Shown here: piece by piece, positions 12,183 to 23,710 of the stretch
How positions within the stretch are numbered: position 1 is the first letter of the stretch
How the letters are laid out: every line of letters begins with the position of its first letter
Source of the DNA: Trametes villosa
Taxonomy: Eukaryota; Basidiomycota; Agaricomycetes; Polyporales; Polyporaceae
DNA: 64,000 bases
Assembly (NCBI GenBank): GCA_002964805.2
Contig: PUDQ02000001.1
Span: 7,030,001 to 7,094,000 of the forward strand
Direction of reading: 5' to 3'
Translations under genes and position numbers: made by a program
Notes under the pieces: generated by a model
Seen by the model: only the letters and a program-made list of their open reading frames with translations
What the model was told of the DNA's origin: nothing
The model's database searches: none

Positions 12183-15100
12183 CTAACCGTGTGTCCTCTT
12201 GTCTTCCTCTTCTGCAAAAATTGCGCATGTTAGCCGTAGAAAAGTAGAGTGGATGTAAGGAACGCACCATGCCACTCCGCAAGCTCGTCCACGGACTCGC
12301 TGACACTCGCGCTCGCGCTAGTGCTGGCGGGGCTAGCCTCCTTCAGCTGCTGGACATACTGCGGCAACGGCGGCACCTCGATGAACACCCCGCTCCGCCG
12401 CCTTGGTGGTGCCGACGCGGAGCTTGGCGGGCTTGTGAGGTCGATGTCGACGCTCGACTGCCGTGCTTTCCCCTTCCCCTTGCTCCTATGCCCGTACAGC
12501 GCCCGCGGGGCGGGCTCCCCGTCGGAAAGCACGTCTTGACCTGGCGACGCGGGTGGGGATCCGCCGCGCGAAGAGCCCGACGCACCCGGGGAGCTTGAGG
12601 GGGAGGGGAGGAAGAGGGGGATCTTGTCTCCACGAGCGGAAGAAGTGGCGATTTCCCCGTCTGAAGCAGGCTGGGATGGTGAGGACGGTACGAGAGCATT
12701 CAGCGACTCGATGGTGTCCGCAGCGAAGAGCTGCTCGTCAAGCGACGGGAGGTCAACCATATCCGGGACTTCATGAGGTGGAGACGAGGAAGGCGGGCCT
12801 GATGCTACGGATCCTGCGACGGCGGGCTCAGCGAACATAGCTTGTACCTTGTCGAGATCTGCGCTTTCAGATGAGACGGCGCTCGATTCTCGTTCCAACG
12901 GAGGCACGACGACTGTGGCGTCACCCGGTTCTTCATGAGGAGACTCATCTACTGCCTGAGCAACGGAATCGGAAGACTCGGGACCAGGATCGGGGGTCGT
13001 GCGCATGCGCTCGGCCGTCGTATCTTCTTCCGATGTTGAGGACGTGAGGTCGATAACGTCGGGGGTTGGCAAAGCGAGTTCAGACACAGCCGCTGCCGCG
13101 TCCGGCTCCTCTGTTCGCTGTCTCTTCAAGGGTGTAGATGGGCGCGGCGAAGGAGGCGACTTCCTCTTGCTGTTAGCAGTGGCTTGACCTTCCTCGACCG
13201 GGGCGGGCGTCCCCGATGTTGAGCTGAGCGGTTCCCCGAATGAGCCCCTCGGTCGCCCCAACGAACGCATGATGTCCTGAGCCAGTCTACTCCGATCTGC
13301 TTTCTCCGGAGACCACGGGCTCGGCGGTTGGATGTCTACTGGCTCTGGAGTCCCAGGAGGCTCGGCTGTCGAGATCTTCAACGTCTGGGGTTGCTGGGAC
13401 GAGGGGTCGTGCACAAATGACGGTACGGCCGGTGGATTGGCGGCTGCCGTTGCTGATGCTGCTGCAGCTGCCGCCGCCGCGGCGGTTGCCTCGTTGACTT
13501 GGGCGGGCGCCTGCTGTGGCCGAAAGACATAGCGAATTTGACCGGCGCCATCGCGGTAGGCGATAGGCGCACTCGGGTCCTTCGGTACGTACCACGCCAG
13601 CTGCGGGGGCTCGGGACCCTTTTGCGTGCTTGAGGCGGGGATTTGTTGCGCTGTAGACTGCTTCGCCGCAGGGACTGAAGCCGGCGGGGCAGATGATGAG
13701 GGTGGGGCAGGACGGGATTGAGTCGTAGTGGAGGCCGAGGCCGGCTGAGATCCCGAGGCCCCAGGAGTGGGTTGGGTGGATGTGCGGGCGGTAGGCTGGG
13801 CTGCAGTGGCGTTCTGTGTTCGCGTCGTGTGCCGGATGTTCGCTGAATACGTCGATGCCGAAAGATTAACATGATAGCTCAGGAGGATCGTGGTTGTGTG
13901 CTTACTGCCTATCTGCTCGCGGGCGGCTTTAGAGAGATTCAAGTACTTGATGAAGATGTTGTTGATCTCGCCAATGGAGTAGTGCTAAGCCTAGTTCAGC
14001 TTCATAGTCAAAGGAACAGGGCCAACCGCCAGACCTTGAGTTTCTCGGCGATGACTTCTGCCGCCTGTAGCATCTTCTCGTCCAACAGCCTGTCAGCCGC
14101 CTCTTCATCTGCCGATTTAGGCCTGCCGCTCTGCTTTCGTTTCACGACGGTCAAAACCTGGACCATCAGTTGCTGCACGATCGCAGGGCGCAGGCTCTAT
14201 CACAAGCTGTTGGATACGCGGTCCTCCACGAACAACAGAAATGAGAATTCACCTTGAAAAAGGCGAATAGCTGCTGCTCCTGATAACCGTTGTCGCCGTG
14301 CGGCGGAGGATTTGATGGCTGAGAGGCTTCGCCCGCGGACTGGTTCGCCCGGCTAGAGTACGTGACTTTGGCGTGAGGTACGCTCTGAGGAGTAGAACTC
14401 GGAGCAGCGCCCAAGGCGCCGTCCAAGGACGAAGCGGTACTCGCGCCGTACCTAGGCTGATAGCTCGCCTGAGCTGCCGGGGCCTGCCCTACAATGTCAT
14501 GTCAGCTAAAAGAGTAAACGGATAGACAGGAAGTCTCGCACTAGAGACATTCTCGGTATGTGTGAATTGTGGCGGGACTCGCGCTGGGGGAGCCGCCGCC
14601 TCGTAATTCGCATAGAACGGTGGCGCATAATGATTGTAGGTTGGCTGTGGGACTTGAGGGACACCTCTACTATCATAAATGCCACTCGGTGCGCTGGGAT
14701 ACCACGCGCCAGCCTGATACGGGAGCTGCTGAGGTGCTGGGGGTATGTTTGACGTCGCTCCCGAGAACGATCTCCGTATGTGCGGTTGCTGGGGGTTGCC
14801 CATGTTCCCATTCTGGCGAGCCGTGACATTGGGATAGTGGTCCACATGGGGCCTCTGTGCGTGTGTGGAAGCCCTCTGTTGCGCTTGATTGTGGTAGAAG
14901 TTGTTGTCATGGGCCGAGGAATGAGCCGAAGAGCTGGCACCATGTGCGCCCACCTGGGGTACATGTGAGAATTGGGGCATACTTTCAGTACACAAGCGTA
15001 CCTGCGGGCTCGTTATCTCCACGATGCGTGCACTGGTAGGAACCTCGACCTCGCTGAATGCCTGCGGCCTTGCGTGGTACTGAGGGGGAAATTGCGAAGG

Positions 15101-15529
15101 AGCGCCATTCGACGGCCCCGCGATCGGACCAGTTGGTGCTGGGAGCACGCTATAGGCAGAAAGTTTAGCTAAAGCGCGTACGATGTTGAAAAGATTACGC
15201 ACTCCGCGATGGGTTGCCCGCTGAGCTGAGCGAGCCGTTGACTGCAAATATATGTTGGGGTTCACGTTCACAACGTACGCGTTCATTAAGAGTACGTACG
15301 CAGCAAGCCTGCCCTGCTCGACGGCAGCCTCCAGACTTTGCTTCTCATCATAGAATCGCTTAAGGCCCTCTTGGTTTTGTTCCTCGTAGAACGCCACTGC
15401 GGCCTTGACCTGCTTGATGCGCTCTAGGTTCGCTCTATAGTCCTCGGGCGTGACTATCGAGTTCGGGGCGAAAGCCACGAGCTCGCCTGTAGGGTAGGAA
15501 CGCGTCTCCCTTCCTTCGCCATTTTCCAT
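12183..15529 (-). CDS. Large Ser/Pro-rich protein with coiled-coil N-terminus, function unknown
   Basis: Nine exons (15529-15300, 15241-15203, 15149-15002, 14953-14542, 14488-14253, 14196-14035, 13984-13906, 13842-12268, 12211-12183) join in phase to 969 residues. Not recognised as a known family. The N-terminus is helical and charged (TPEDYRANLERIKQVKAAV ... LAAQRLAQLSGQ), probably a short coiled coil. The middle is Gln/Pro/Tyr-rich. A second structured block at about residues 355-435 (QEQQLFAFFKSLRPAIVQQ ... GEINNIFIKYLNLSKAAREQ) is the best candidate for a functional domain. The C-terminal ~500 residues are Ser/Pro/Ala-rich, with an Ala run, an acidic DLTSSTSEEDTT patch and a basic KRKSPP patch. 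Splicing out 15299-15242 and 15202-15150 restores a smooth QGRLAAQRLAQLSGQPIADV reading, supporting the model. The last exon is only 29 nt. Confidence 0.62.
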
Positions 15530-15761
15530 GGCCAGAGACACTCCAGAAGCGTATACGCGCGAGGGATAGAAGAGGGATACGAGACGGAAATTCGGGCAAG
15601 GGACGGACGCGGCGGGGGAGAGGGAACGGGGAGTTTGCTGACATAAGCCTTTCGCGTCGCGTCGCGTTCGATATGGGCGCTTAGCGCGCCTTAGTCCGCG
15701 GACGTCACCGACGCGCCCTCTCCGCTGCACACTCGGGGGACCCCTCTCTTGGTCGCACACC
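15530..15761. promoter_or_regulatory. Divergent promoter, Ser/Pro-rich protein / NDUFAF5
   Basis: 232 bases between two divergent start codons. CG-rich in the centre (TTTCGCGTCGCGTCGCG near 15648); no TATA box seen. Compact shared promoter by position only. Confidence 0.45.
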
Positions 15762-17144
15762 ATGCTTACGCTTGTGCAGAAACGCCTACCGGCTGCTGCA
15801 CACAGGCGACTATATGCTTCCGTCTCGTCGTCGTCTCCTCTAAACCCGAACTCTGTCGGCCCTTTCCAAGTCTTCGACCGCAATGCGAAGCGCATACAGA
15901 AGGACCGCGCAGCCATCCGCGACGCTGGCGCGCGTAGTAAGACTGTCGACTATGTGCGCGACGAGATAGCGGATAGGATGATTGAGCGTTTCCAGGTATA
16001 GTTCAGCTCTCATGGGTCTCGGTACGTTTAGCTGTAACGGCCGTAATACAGGACATCAAGCGCAAGTTCAATACTGTGCTTGACTTGGGGTCAGGACCTG
16101 GTCATTTCTCTAAGCTTCTGGACTCCGACACTACACAGAAAGCTATCCTTCTCGACTCGAGCGGTATGCGCAGTACTTTTCCAAAGCCGCAACTTACTAA
16201 ACACCCTCGCGTCTGACAGAAAAGCTCCTCCACAGAGACCCAGATACTGAGTTTGAGGGTACATTCTTACGATCCTTCGGTCTTCTCAGCGCCCTCAACG
16301 CTTGCTTTGACAGTAAACGTCGAGCGAATACATGCAGACGAAGAAAACCTCCTGCAGGTTGTTTCGCCCAATTCACAAGACGCCATTGTCTCTTGCCTCA
16401 GTTTGCACTGGGTGAACGACCTCCCTGGTGTTCTCGTACAAATCAAGGAGGCTTTGCGGCCAGATGGCGTCTTTCTCGGAGCGCTCTTTGGAGGAGACAC
16501 GCTATTCGAACTCAGGACATCTCTCCAGCTGGCCGAGGTAGAGCGTGAAGGCGGCATCTCGCCCCACGTCTCGCCTATGACTGGTAGGTACCTCTATGTG
16601 CCGCTCAAAGATTAGCATCATAACCAGGGCGCCATAGACTCACGAGACATGTCTAACCTCCTCGGTCGTGCCGGCTTCACGCTGCTCACAGTGGATGTCG
16701 ACGAGGTCAAGATCGCTTACCCCTCCATGTGGGAGCTCATGGAAGATCTGCAGGACATGGGCGAAAGCAACGCTGTCGTTGGGAGGTGGGTACCCTTGAA
16801 AGCCAATTCATACCAGAATGCAACTGAGTGCGATCGTATACATGTAGACGTCATACTATCCATCGCGACACGCTAGCTGCAGCATCCGCCATCTACAAAG
16901 GTTTGTGCAACTCCGTATTCTCCTCGAAGTGGCTATTGAGCAGTATACAGAGCTGCACGGAAATGAAGATGGAACTATACCCGCGACGTTCCAGGTTATC
17001 TATGTGGTACGGCTCACCATGATTCATGGTTTACTGGAACTGGGCTCATGTGCATGCAAATAGATCGGATGGAAACCCGCTCCGAACCAACCGAAGCCTT
17101 TAGAGAGGGGATCAGCACAAACGAACCTCAAAGACGTCCTTTGA
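15762..17144 (+). CDS. NDUFAF5: NDUFAF5-type methyltransferase-fold complex I assembly factor
   Basis: Mitochondrial class I SAM-fold protein; in the family it hydroxylates an arginine of a complex I core subunit early in assembly. Eight exons (15762-15995, 16052-16163, 16220-16258, 16314-16583, 16638-16785, 16848-16900, 16951-17006, 17064-17144) give 330 residues, the usual length. The N-terminus ([20 protein letters not shown]) looks like a mitochondrial presequence. Seen: [14 protein letters not shown], motif [14 protein letters not shown], the family segment [33 protein letters not shown], and the C-terminal [20 protein letters not shown]. This combination is specific to NDUFAF5 rather than generic methyltransferases. 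The gene is convergent with TRM10; the stops are 7 bp apart. Confidence 0.93.
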
Positions 17145-17151
17145 ATGTACT

Positions 17152-18605
17152 TCATTTCTCGATAGCCTGTTCTACCTCCATGGGTCTGGGATCGTCGCCT
17201 GATGGTTCTACGCCCGGCTCTGCTTGCGTATCGTCCTCCTCCAGCGCGGCGACATCAATTACCTTCGCACGCACGCCTCCGACATCTTCCTCAGCACCAC
17301 TGTCGCCTTCTCCCTCCGTTGCATCTCCCTCGTCTCCCTCGTCTCCGCTCTCCCCGCCTTTTGAGCTACCGCCACCACCTCTCCGCCGCCCGCTAGTATT
17401 GAACTTGCGTTTGGGGATGACGGAGTAGAGGGATTGCTCCCAATCTCGCGTCTCGATCCACTTCAAGAGGATCTCGAACGTTTGATTCACGGTCAGGACT
17501 TTGCGCGTGCGCAGCTCCGAGAGGTAGGTCCCTATAGGGAGTCGTGCGGAACGAACTTGGTGCTCCTTAGACTTGTCGAGGCAAAGGTTCTGGAATGCGA
17601 GGGCAGCATCAGTGGCAATTCTCGACAGCCGTTTGTGTTCCCAGCACGGGAAGAGGAAGTACATCGAGCCATCGAAAAGCAGGAGTTGCATTCGGGTAGT
17701 CGTATGTCGTACACACTGACCTTGTAACGGTTATGGTCAACAATTCCGCCTATGATGTAGGTTTCTCCCTCCTTCAGCTCCGAGAGCTCGTCGTCCGCAT
17801 CAGCCGTCAGGTATATCACTGTGTCTCTCGCAGCTCTGCTAGGCTGCTGCTGCTTTTTGACGCGCTTCGCTGCCCTCTCCTGGGTTTCTCCTGTTTCTCC
17901 TGCCGCCGGTTCGATTGGCTCCGCGGGTGCCGTGCTCTCCCCACCCTCCCATAGCCGTTCGTAGCTCTCCGTCCACCACTCGGCGCCGACCCATCTCTTG
18001 TACGCTGCATGATTGGTAGCCTCCATGCGCGCGAGCGTACGGCCATTCAAAGAAGTGAACAGGAGCGATGAGAACGGATGCTGCGCCTTCTTGTTCGCGC
18101 TATATGTATACGCGAGCTGCGACGAGAGCGACTTGACCTCCTGCACACCCGCCCAGTGTGAGCGCGACCCCCACCCCACAGACCGATCTGCACTCACGTT
18201 CTCCGTCATCTTCTCGTCAAACCCGAGGTCGACCACGACGCGCGCGGCGAAGGGCGTGCGCGGGCCCTTGTCCGTCTTCTGCCGCTTCCGCTCGCGCTCC
18301 TCTTCCTCCTCGTCGAGCCCGCCCGCCGCGCGCTTTTGCGCGAGGGCGCGCTTCTTCTCCTTGCGCCGCTCCTTCTCGGCCGCGCGTCGCTCTTTTTTGC
18401 GCTCCTCGAGGTATGCGGCCTTCGCGAGCTTCTTTTGGGCCTTCTTGGAGAGTGGGGGCGGGGCGTCGGTGCTCGCGGGTGCGGCCACGGGCGCAGTGGA
18501 AGAGTCGGACGCCGCGTCGGGCTGAGCGACCGCTTGGGATAAGGGTGCGTCAGGCGTCGCCGTCGCTACTGCCGCAGTGGGATCAAGTTCTGTACCGCCA
18601 GACAT
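17152..18605 (-). CDS. TRM10: tRNA (guanine(9)-N1)-methyltransferase, TRM10 family
   Basis: SPOUT-fold enzyme that uses SAM to methylate N1 of guanosine 9 in tRNA. Exons 18605-18198, 18140-17721, 17589-17152 give 421 residues. After an acidic/Ala-rich start and a Lys/Arg-rich helix (KKAQKKLAKAAYLEERKKE; tRNA binding by analogy), the SPOUT domain runs from VVVDLGFDEKMTENEVKSL through YLTADADDELSELKEGETY and IIGGIVDHNRYKNLCLDK to RLPIGTYLSELRTRKVLTVN and EILLKWIETRDW. The conserved Asp of the active site would be in the ADADDEL stretch. Relative to family members, an insertion rich in Glu/Lys (about residues 225-260) precedes YLTAD, and a Gly/Ser/Glu-rich tail follows. Intron 2 (17720-17590) is 131 nt, long for this window. 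Confidence 0.93.
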
Positions 18606-19321
18606 GGGTGTGTATGAGTAGCAAGAGAGCCAGCCGCAGACGTGAATGAGTCGATCCGATTCACTCAGACGGGAGCAGATGCACTGTGCAGCAGACTCAC
18701 GAGAAGGACAGGAAGCGCCCGTAAGTATGCCGTTCTAAATAAGGTAATGTGGAACTTGGTCCTCTACCACCACCATCCCAACGAACTCGGCGTTCTTCTA
18801 AGCCCAATATTCTGATGATAGGTTACGGTGATTAGAATACCTGTGCACATCTGTGGTCTTTTACCTGTCATGCGCCGACATCGCGGTGCTCGTGAAATAC
18901 ATGTTGCCTGAACGCGTATGCTGAAGAGGTGCGTAGACTTCCTTCAGAGGTGCTGCTACCATTGACTCCAGCTACCCCTGCCACAGTGAATGGTTGTCTG
19001 CTATGTAGCGGACTATGTAATACCTGCGCATAATGTCCATTGCGTTTCCGATAGCCAGGGACTGCGACTGCCATTGTCAGCTCACGGCAGAGGCTTCCCG
19101 GTATACTCTTCGTCACGGGGCCTTTCACCGCAGGACTCTAGCCGCAGAGAAATTTCCTCATGAATCCCAGTGGCGCGATGCGCTCCTATGGGGGTGAGTG
19201 TTGCGCTTCCATGTCGAGCTTGCCCGCCCGATGCCGTTCTTGGGGTCGCTTGACGCCTACCCGCTTTTCCTTTATAATGAGAGAGCCAGCGGCCTGGAAT
19301 CTCTTCGACCGTTTCGTCGCG
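18606..19321. promoter_or_regulatory. Divergent promoter region, TRM10 / ATG22-like
   Basis: 716 bases between divergent starts. A TTTATAA box at 19271-19277 lies about 45 bp before the ATG22-like start chosen here (19322), which fits a short leader. No other gene is supported; the small open frames on both strands have no coding character. Confidence 0.45.
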
Positions 19322-21872
19322 ATGGCGCACCAACCCTTCTCACTGCCAGAAGATCTCCCCACAGTCTTGCCCAGCCAAGCCATTAGCGAGGTCAGCTACC
19401 ACGGCTCCGACAAGAACGAGGCGCTATCCGTTGTCGACGCCGTCGTAATCGCTCCCATCCACGAGGACGAACCAATCGTCACCCGCAAGGTATAGCAGCT
19501 TGGATATCTTATAGTCCACAAGAGCTTACGCGCTATGTTAGGAACTATGGAGCTACTACTGTAGGCGAGCTGCTATGAGCCTGGCATGTCCACTGATCTA
19601 GCTGTATAGTGTACTACAACGGCGACAATGTGCGCACCCACGTCTAGCTATAGCGCACCTGCCCAAGCATTACTGACGTGTCAACGCAGGGGGTCGGGCC
19701 CGTAGGTAAATATCTTTGCTCACCCGTACTATGCACTGATCCTGATAGGGCGGTTACACAAACAGGCTACTCCATGACTCTATTCCAGTCTTTAGCGGTC
19801 GCAGCAGGATTCGACCCTGTGAAAGGACCAGGGTCTGACTGCTCGGCTCCGGACGCCTCGGGCCAGTGTGTCGTACCCTGGGGCAAGGGGACCAAGTCTG
19901 TCAACTCCGCCGTCCTGGTAGCCAACGGGGCGAGCTTCGCGGTGCGTCCCTTCTCTTTTGACGTTCAGCCACGCGTTGCTAATACGCGATTTGACGGTGT
20001 AGATCATGACGCTTCTCTTCACAACAGTGACCTCGGTCGCAGACTACGGTATCTTCGAGCGGTGGGTACTGCTCGTTGCCACTGTGCTCTGCTGGAGCGC
20101 CCAGTTTGCTAGCGTATCTCTCTTCAGCAAGTGTTCTCATATGTTCACTTCGATGTGTGCGTGGCTAATACACTGCATAGAACCCGAGCGATGGGGCCTC
20201 GCTATGGCCCTCTACATCATTGGGTTCGTCACGTACGGCGCGACTCTTGTGTTCTATTTTGCGCTCTTCCCGCGTTTGGCCCGTAACACTGCCCACGCCC
20301 GCCGGCTCAGGGAACAATATAAGCAAGGTGAGATCTCCCTGGAAGAGTATGAAAGGGAAGAGAGTATGGAGAAGAACCGTATCAGCAACATCAGTACGGT
20401 GAGTAGGGCTGCAAAAACGAAGGACCGGCGATCTTAGATACCTCACGCAGGCCCATAGCAGCATCGGATACATCGTCACTCTAGCTCTGAACCTCACTGT
20501 CTTGTTGCCCCGAGCAAGCGACCCGAAAGTCAACAACTATGTCATGGTTCTGTAAGTAGAGGTTTCCCTGTATGTGGTACGCTCTGTTAATCCGGTCCAT
20601 GGCAGGACGAACGGATACTGGATGCTCTTAGGAATCTGGTGGTGTACGTACCGGACTCTCGGTTGACATACCTCTGGTTGACGTGCATTATTACATGCAG
20701 TCATCTTCCAGCAGCCGCGGCCAGGACCCCCGCTTCCAAAGGGCGGACACTACATGACGATTGGGTGGAAGCAGGTAAGGAGCACAGACTTTCCCTCTAT
20801 CCAATAAAGCTCACTCGCGTCAGACCTGGATGGCACTCAAGCAGTACAAACAGCTCCCCTACACTTTCATATACTTGGCAGCCTTCTTCCTACTTGCAGA
20901 TGTACGTTTCGTGTCCGCATATAGCTTTCGGCGACTGATGCCGACAACGGTTTTAGGGATTCAACACCTCGGGCACCCTCGTGTACCTCTGCCAGAACGA
21001 CCAGTTCCAATTTTCGTTCCTTCAGAACACTTACCTCGGACTGGCACAGGCTGTCACTTCGACTGCAAGGTCCCCTACACGTACCTCAGGAAATATGCTG
21101 ATACTCATTGGATCGAGACCACAGCACGCTGGGTTTCTGGTACATCCAGAGGTATTGGAAGATCCCTACTAAGAAGATGGTAAAATCGGACTGCAAACGT
21201 AAATTATCTCACATTGAAGTCTCTCTAGTTTGCGGTGACCAGTGTCGTGACAATCCTCATCCCTCTTTGGGGGATCGTTGGCATCTGGACTACGAAATTC
21301 GGGTGCGTCGCTGTATCTACCAGGTCGGCATCGTGCTAATAGACTCGTTAGGTTCCACAACGTCTGGGAGTTCTGGGCGTACAATGTCATCTCCGGGCTC
21401 TTCCAAGCCCCGTACTTCGCCTTCTCCCAGACGATGATGGCGGAGCTCACACCCCCGGGCTTCGACAACATGGTGCGCCCGCCATTCTTCGACCACCCTC
21501 TCACGGCCACAGTTGACAGCTGTCTATGATCTGAGCAGTTCTTCGGCCTGTTTGGTCTCTCGAACTGCGCGTCAAGCCTGATCGGCCCGAATGTGGTACA
21601 GGCCATCATCGACAGGTCAGGCGACAACTGGAAGGGATTCCCGTTCCTCTTCGCACTGTGTACCTGTGCCTGCCTCGTTCTATGGATTGGTGCGTGGCGT
21701 CTCTTCTTGTCCTGCTGCGAGATACCGACTGACACGCTGGGTAGGCGTGGACGTGAAGCAAGGCCGGCGCGATGCAATCGCATGGGCGGCAAAGCAGAGG
21801 TCGCATGCCCAGGGGCCCGGAGAAGACTCACCGGGGTCGGCGCCGAACACGGAGGATTCGAAGAAGCTGTAG
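19322..21872 (+). CDS. ATG22: ATG22-like vacuolar amino-acid transporter (MFS)
   Basis: Multi-pass major-facilitator protein; Atg22 exports amino acids from the vacuole after autophagic breakdown. Seventeen exons (19322-19489, 19542-19560, 19610-19629, 19690-19705, 19766-19941, 20003-20126, 20181-20398, 20451-20551, 20606-20643, 20701-20774, 20824-20901, 20957-21069, 21125-21179, 21229-21302, 21352-21472, 21539-21689, 21745-21872) give 557 residues. The diagnostic segment ELWSYYLYYNGDNGVGP is assembled from exons of 19, 20 and 16 nt. Later hydrophobic segments include IMTLLFTTVTSVADYGI, WGLAMALYIIGFVTYGATL, TFIYLAAFFLLADGFNT and NVVQAIIDRSGDNWKGFPFL; about 12 membrane spans are likely. A charged loop (RLREQYKQGEISLEEYEREE) is central. 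Intron 20127-20180 begins with GCAAGT, a GC donor. An in-frame ATG at 19277 is an alternative start. Confidence 0.88.
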
Positions 21873-22435
21873 AGCGCTGCCTGCTCATTCCTCCCCGATC
21901 ATGCGTGGTGGACTGGCGGTCAATGTGGTTTATGCTTTGCTTCTTTCCGTAACCTTACCTCACTTGGAAGATCGTTTCCTGATTGAACCCGGACGTGCAC
22001 AATGTGAGCGCCAGAACCCGGCCTATGATGAGGCAGCTTTGAGAGCGCCGTCTCTATTCTATCTCTTACGTCCATCAAGATAGCTTCGTGGGAGGCTCCG
22101 TTTCAATCGGTGTTTGAGTCAACTTGTTGCGCTCAATAGGGCCGGCGTCCTACGAATGCCTCACTGGCACTGAAGTACTGAAGTACCGCGTGTCTATCGC
22201 GCTCGGCGTACACATAGCAAACTCGAACGATCTGCACCCTCGTCCTACCTTTCGACGTGACATCGCTCTACTCCCCGCCCGATCAGATCAACCGTCCTTC
22301 AAGCTGCCTGGCCAACTCTGAATTCACGAGTCGTACACTTCAAAGCTCCACTGCTCGCATTCTGTACAGCCGAGGTGCGTGGAACCAGCTACGGTACCCG
22401 GGCGGGAGATCGACTGACACCACTGGTACGAACAG
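21873..22435. other. Intergenic region
   Basis: 563 bases between the ATG22-like stop and the F-box gene start, both on the plus strand. Nothing beyond a presumed 3' UTR and promoter is seen. Confidence 0.4.
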
Positions 22436-23320
22436 ATGAATACACTCCCGCCAGAGCTTCTTGGACCGATCTTCCGGCTCGCGTGCACGGACGGCGGACG
22501 TACCGGATGCTCTCTGTCGCTTACCTCCAAGTACCTCCGGGCAGCATCCAGATCGACACGGTTTCACACCGTCGCGTTGGTCTCGGGGGATCCCTCGCAG
22601 GTCGTACAATTCCTTGCCCTCTACACTACCGAGTGTGAGGGCGAACCAGACTCAAAACCTCGCGTGCGTCACCTCTGCCTATCTGCGGCGCAGCCAGAAG
22701 CGTCCTCAGTCATTCCGTTCCCCAACGACGGCGGGAGCACGGCGGCGTCGGACGGGTCTGAGAAAGGAGGCCAGGCTACGGAGTCCCAGAAGCAGGCCCA
22801 GAGGTACCTCCGCGATGCCATATCCCTCATCCAGATGCTCGCCCCAGACCTAGAAACACTCTGTTTCGTCGATCCCACGCAGCAAGGCATAGACACACTG
22901 CACATACCCACCCTGCGGAGCGCAGGCTTCCCTTCCCTCGTCGAGCTCGCTATCATCGGGACCGAGCCAACCATCGTGGCTACCTCGGACGCGTGCGTCC
23001 CCTTCTGCCCCCGTCTGCGGACGCTCCATCGGATCTTCCTCCCCCGTCTTGTGCGCCTACATCACTTCGCCGACACGAAGGACCCGATGTTCAGGAAGTG
23101 GAAAGAACGCGCGCCGGGCCTCGACAACATACGCATCGTCCACATGAGCGGGCTGCGGTACGAGGGGAGCATGAAGGAGATCCTGAAGAAGGTGTTGAGG
23201 AACCACAAGGTGCAGCTATCTTCCACTTTGACGAAACTCATCGCACCCGAGTTTCGGCGTCGGCGCCGGCTCTTCGGCTCTCCAGGTGCTCGTGGATACT
23301 CTTCAGACCCTCGCGGATAG
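22436..23320 (+). CDS. F-box-like protein
   Basis: Intronless 294-residue protein. The N-terminus (LPPELLGPIFRLAC, then CSLSLTSKYLRAASRSTRF) matches the F-box pattern found in the many expanded F-box proteins of Agaricomycetes: two helices, a small-residue turn and a third helix ending in Arg/Phe. The rest contains HLCLSA, LAPDLETLCFV and FPSLVELAIIGTEP, which look like degenerate leucine-rich repeats, as usual in this group. Such proteins recruit substrates to SCF ubiquitin ligases through Skp1; the substrate cannot be told. The C-terminus is Arg-rich and ends soon after RLFGSP. The lack of introns contrasts with every large neighbour. Confidence 0.72.
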   Translation: MNTLPPELLGPIFRLACTDGGRTGCSLSLTSKYLRAASRSTRFHTVALVSGDPSQVVQFLALYTTECEGEPDSKPRVRHLCLSAAQPEASSVIPFPNDGGSTAASDGSEKGGQATESQKQAQRYLRDAISLIQMLAPDLETLCFVDPTQQGIDTLHIPTLRSAGFPSLVELAIIGTEPTIVATSDACVPFCPRLRTLHRIFLPRLVRLHHFADTKDPMFRKWKERAPGLDNIRIVHMSGLRYEGSMKEILKKVLRNHKVQLSSTLTKLIAPEFRRRRRLFGSPGARGYSSDPRG

Positions 23321-23710
23321 GTCCAAACATACGGAGTGTTTCCGATATTGTATTTGTGGTTGGCGAATCGGACTCCTTGCGTATATTCGCCGTGGTTTTA
23401 CCTCCTTAACCTGTAGAGTTCGCATCAGGACCGGTTTATACTTGTACTCTCACCATCAGAATTCCCTCCATAAGGCCAGCATGCGCACGTTCTAGCTGGG
23501 AAGTGCGTAGAGTGTCGGAGGTGAACAAAGTAATTAATGAGCGCCTGTTTGCAGGTCCGCGACGCGAAGGTGACGCGCCTGATCGCGATCAGCGTACTTA
23601 ACGCATGCATGCTCTCTCTCCGCACACTCTCCCTCTGCGCCGTACTCCTTCTCGCCTGGTACTTCAGCCGGACGTTCTCTAGTAAACCCGCAATACAAGT
23701 TGCAGAAGAA
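23321..23710. other. Intergenic region or possible N-terminal extension of the thioesterase
   Basis: The frame upstream of the chosen thioesterase start stays open back to an ATG at 23537. It would encode a hydrophobic stretch (LRTLSLCAVLLLAWYF) able to act as a membrane anchor. Cytosolic family members begin near MAAAVKFLTV, so this part is treated as promoter/leader, but an anchored isoform from the upstream ATG is possible. Confidence 0.4.
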
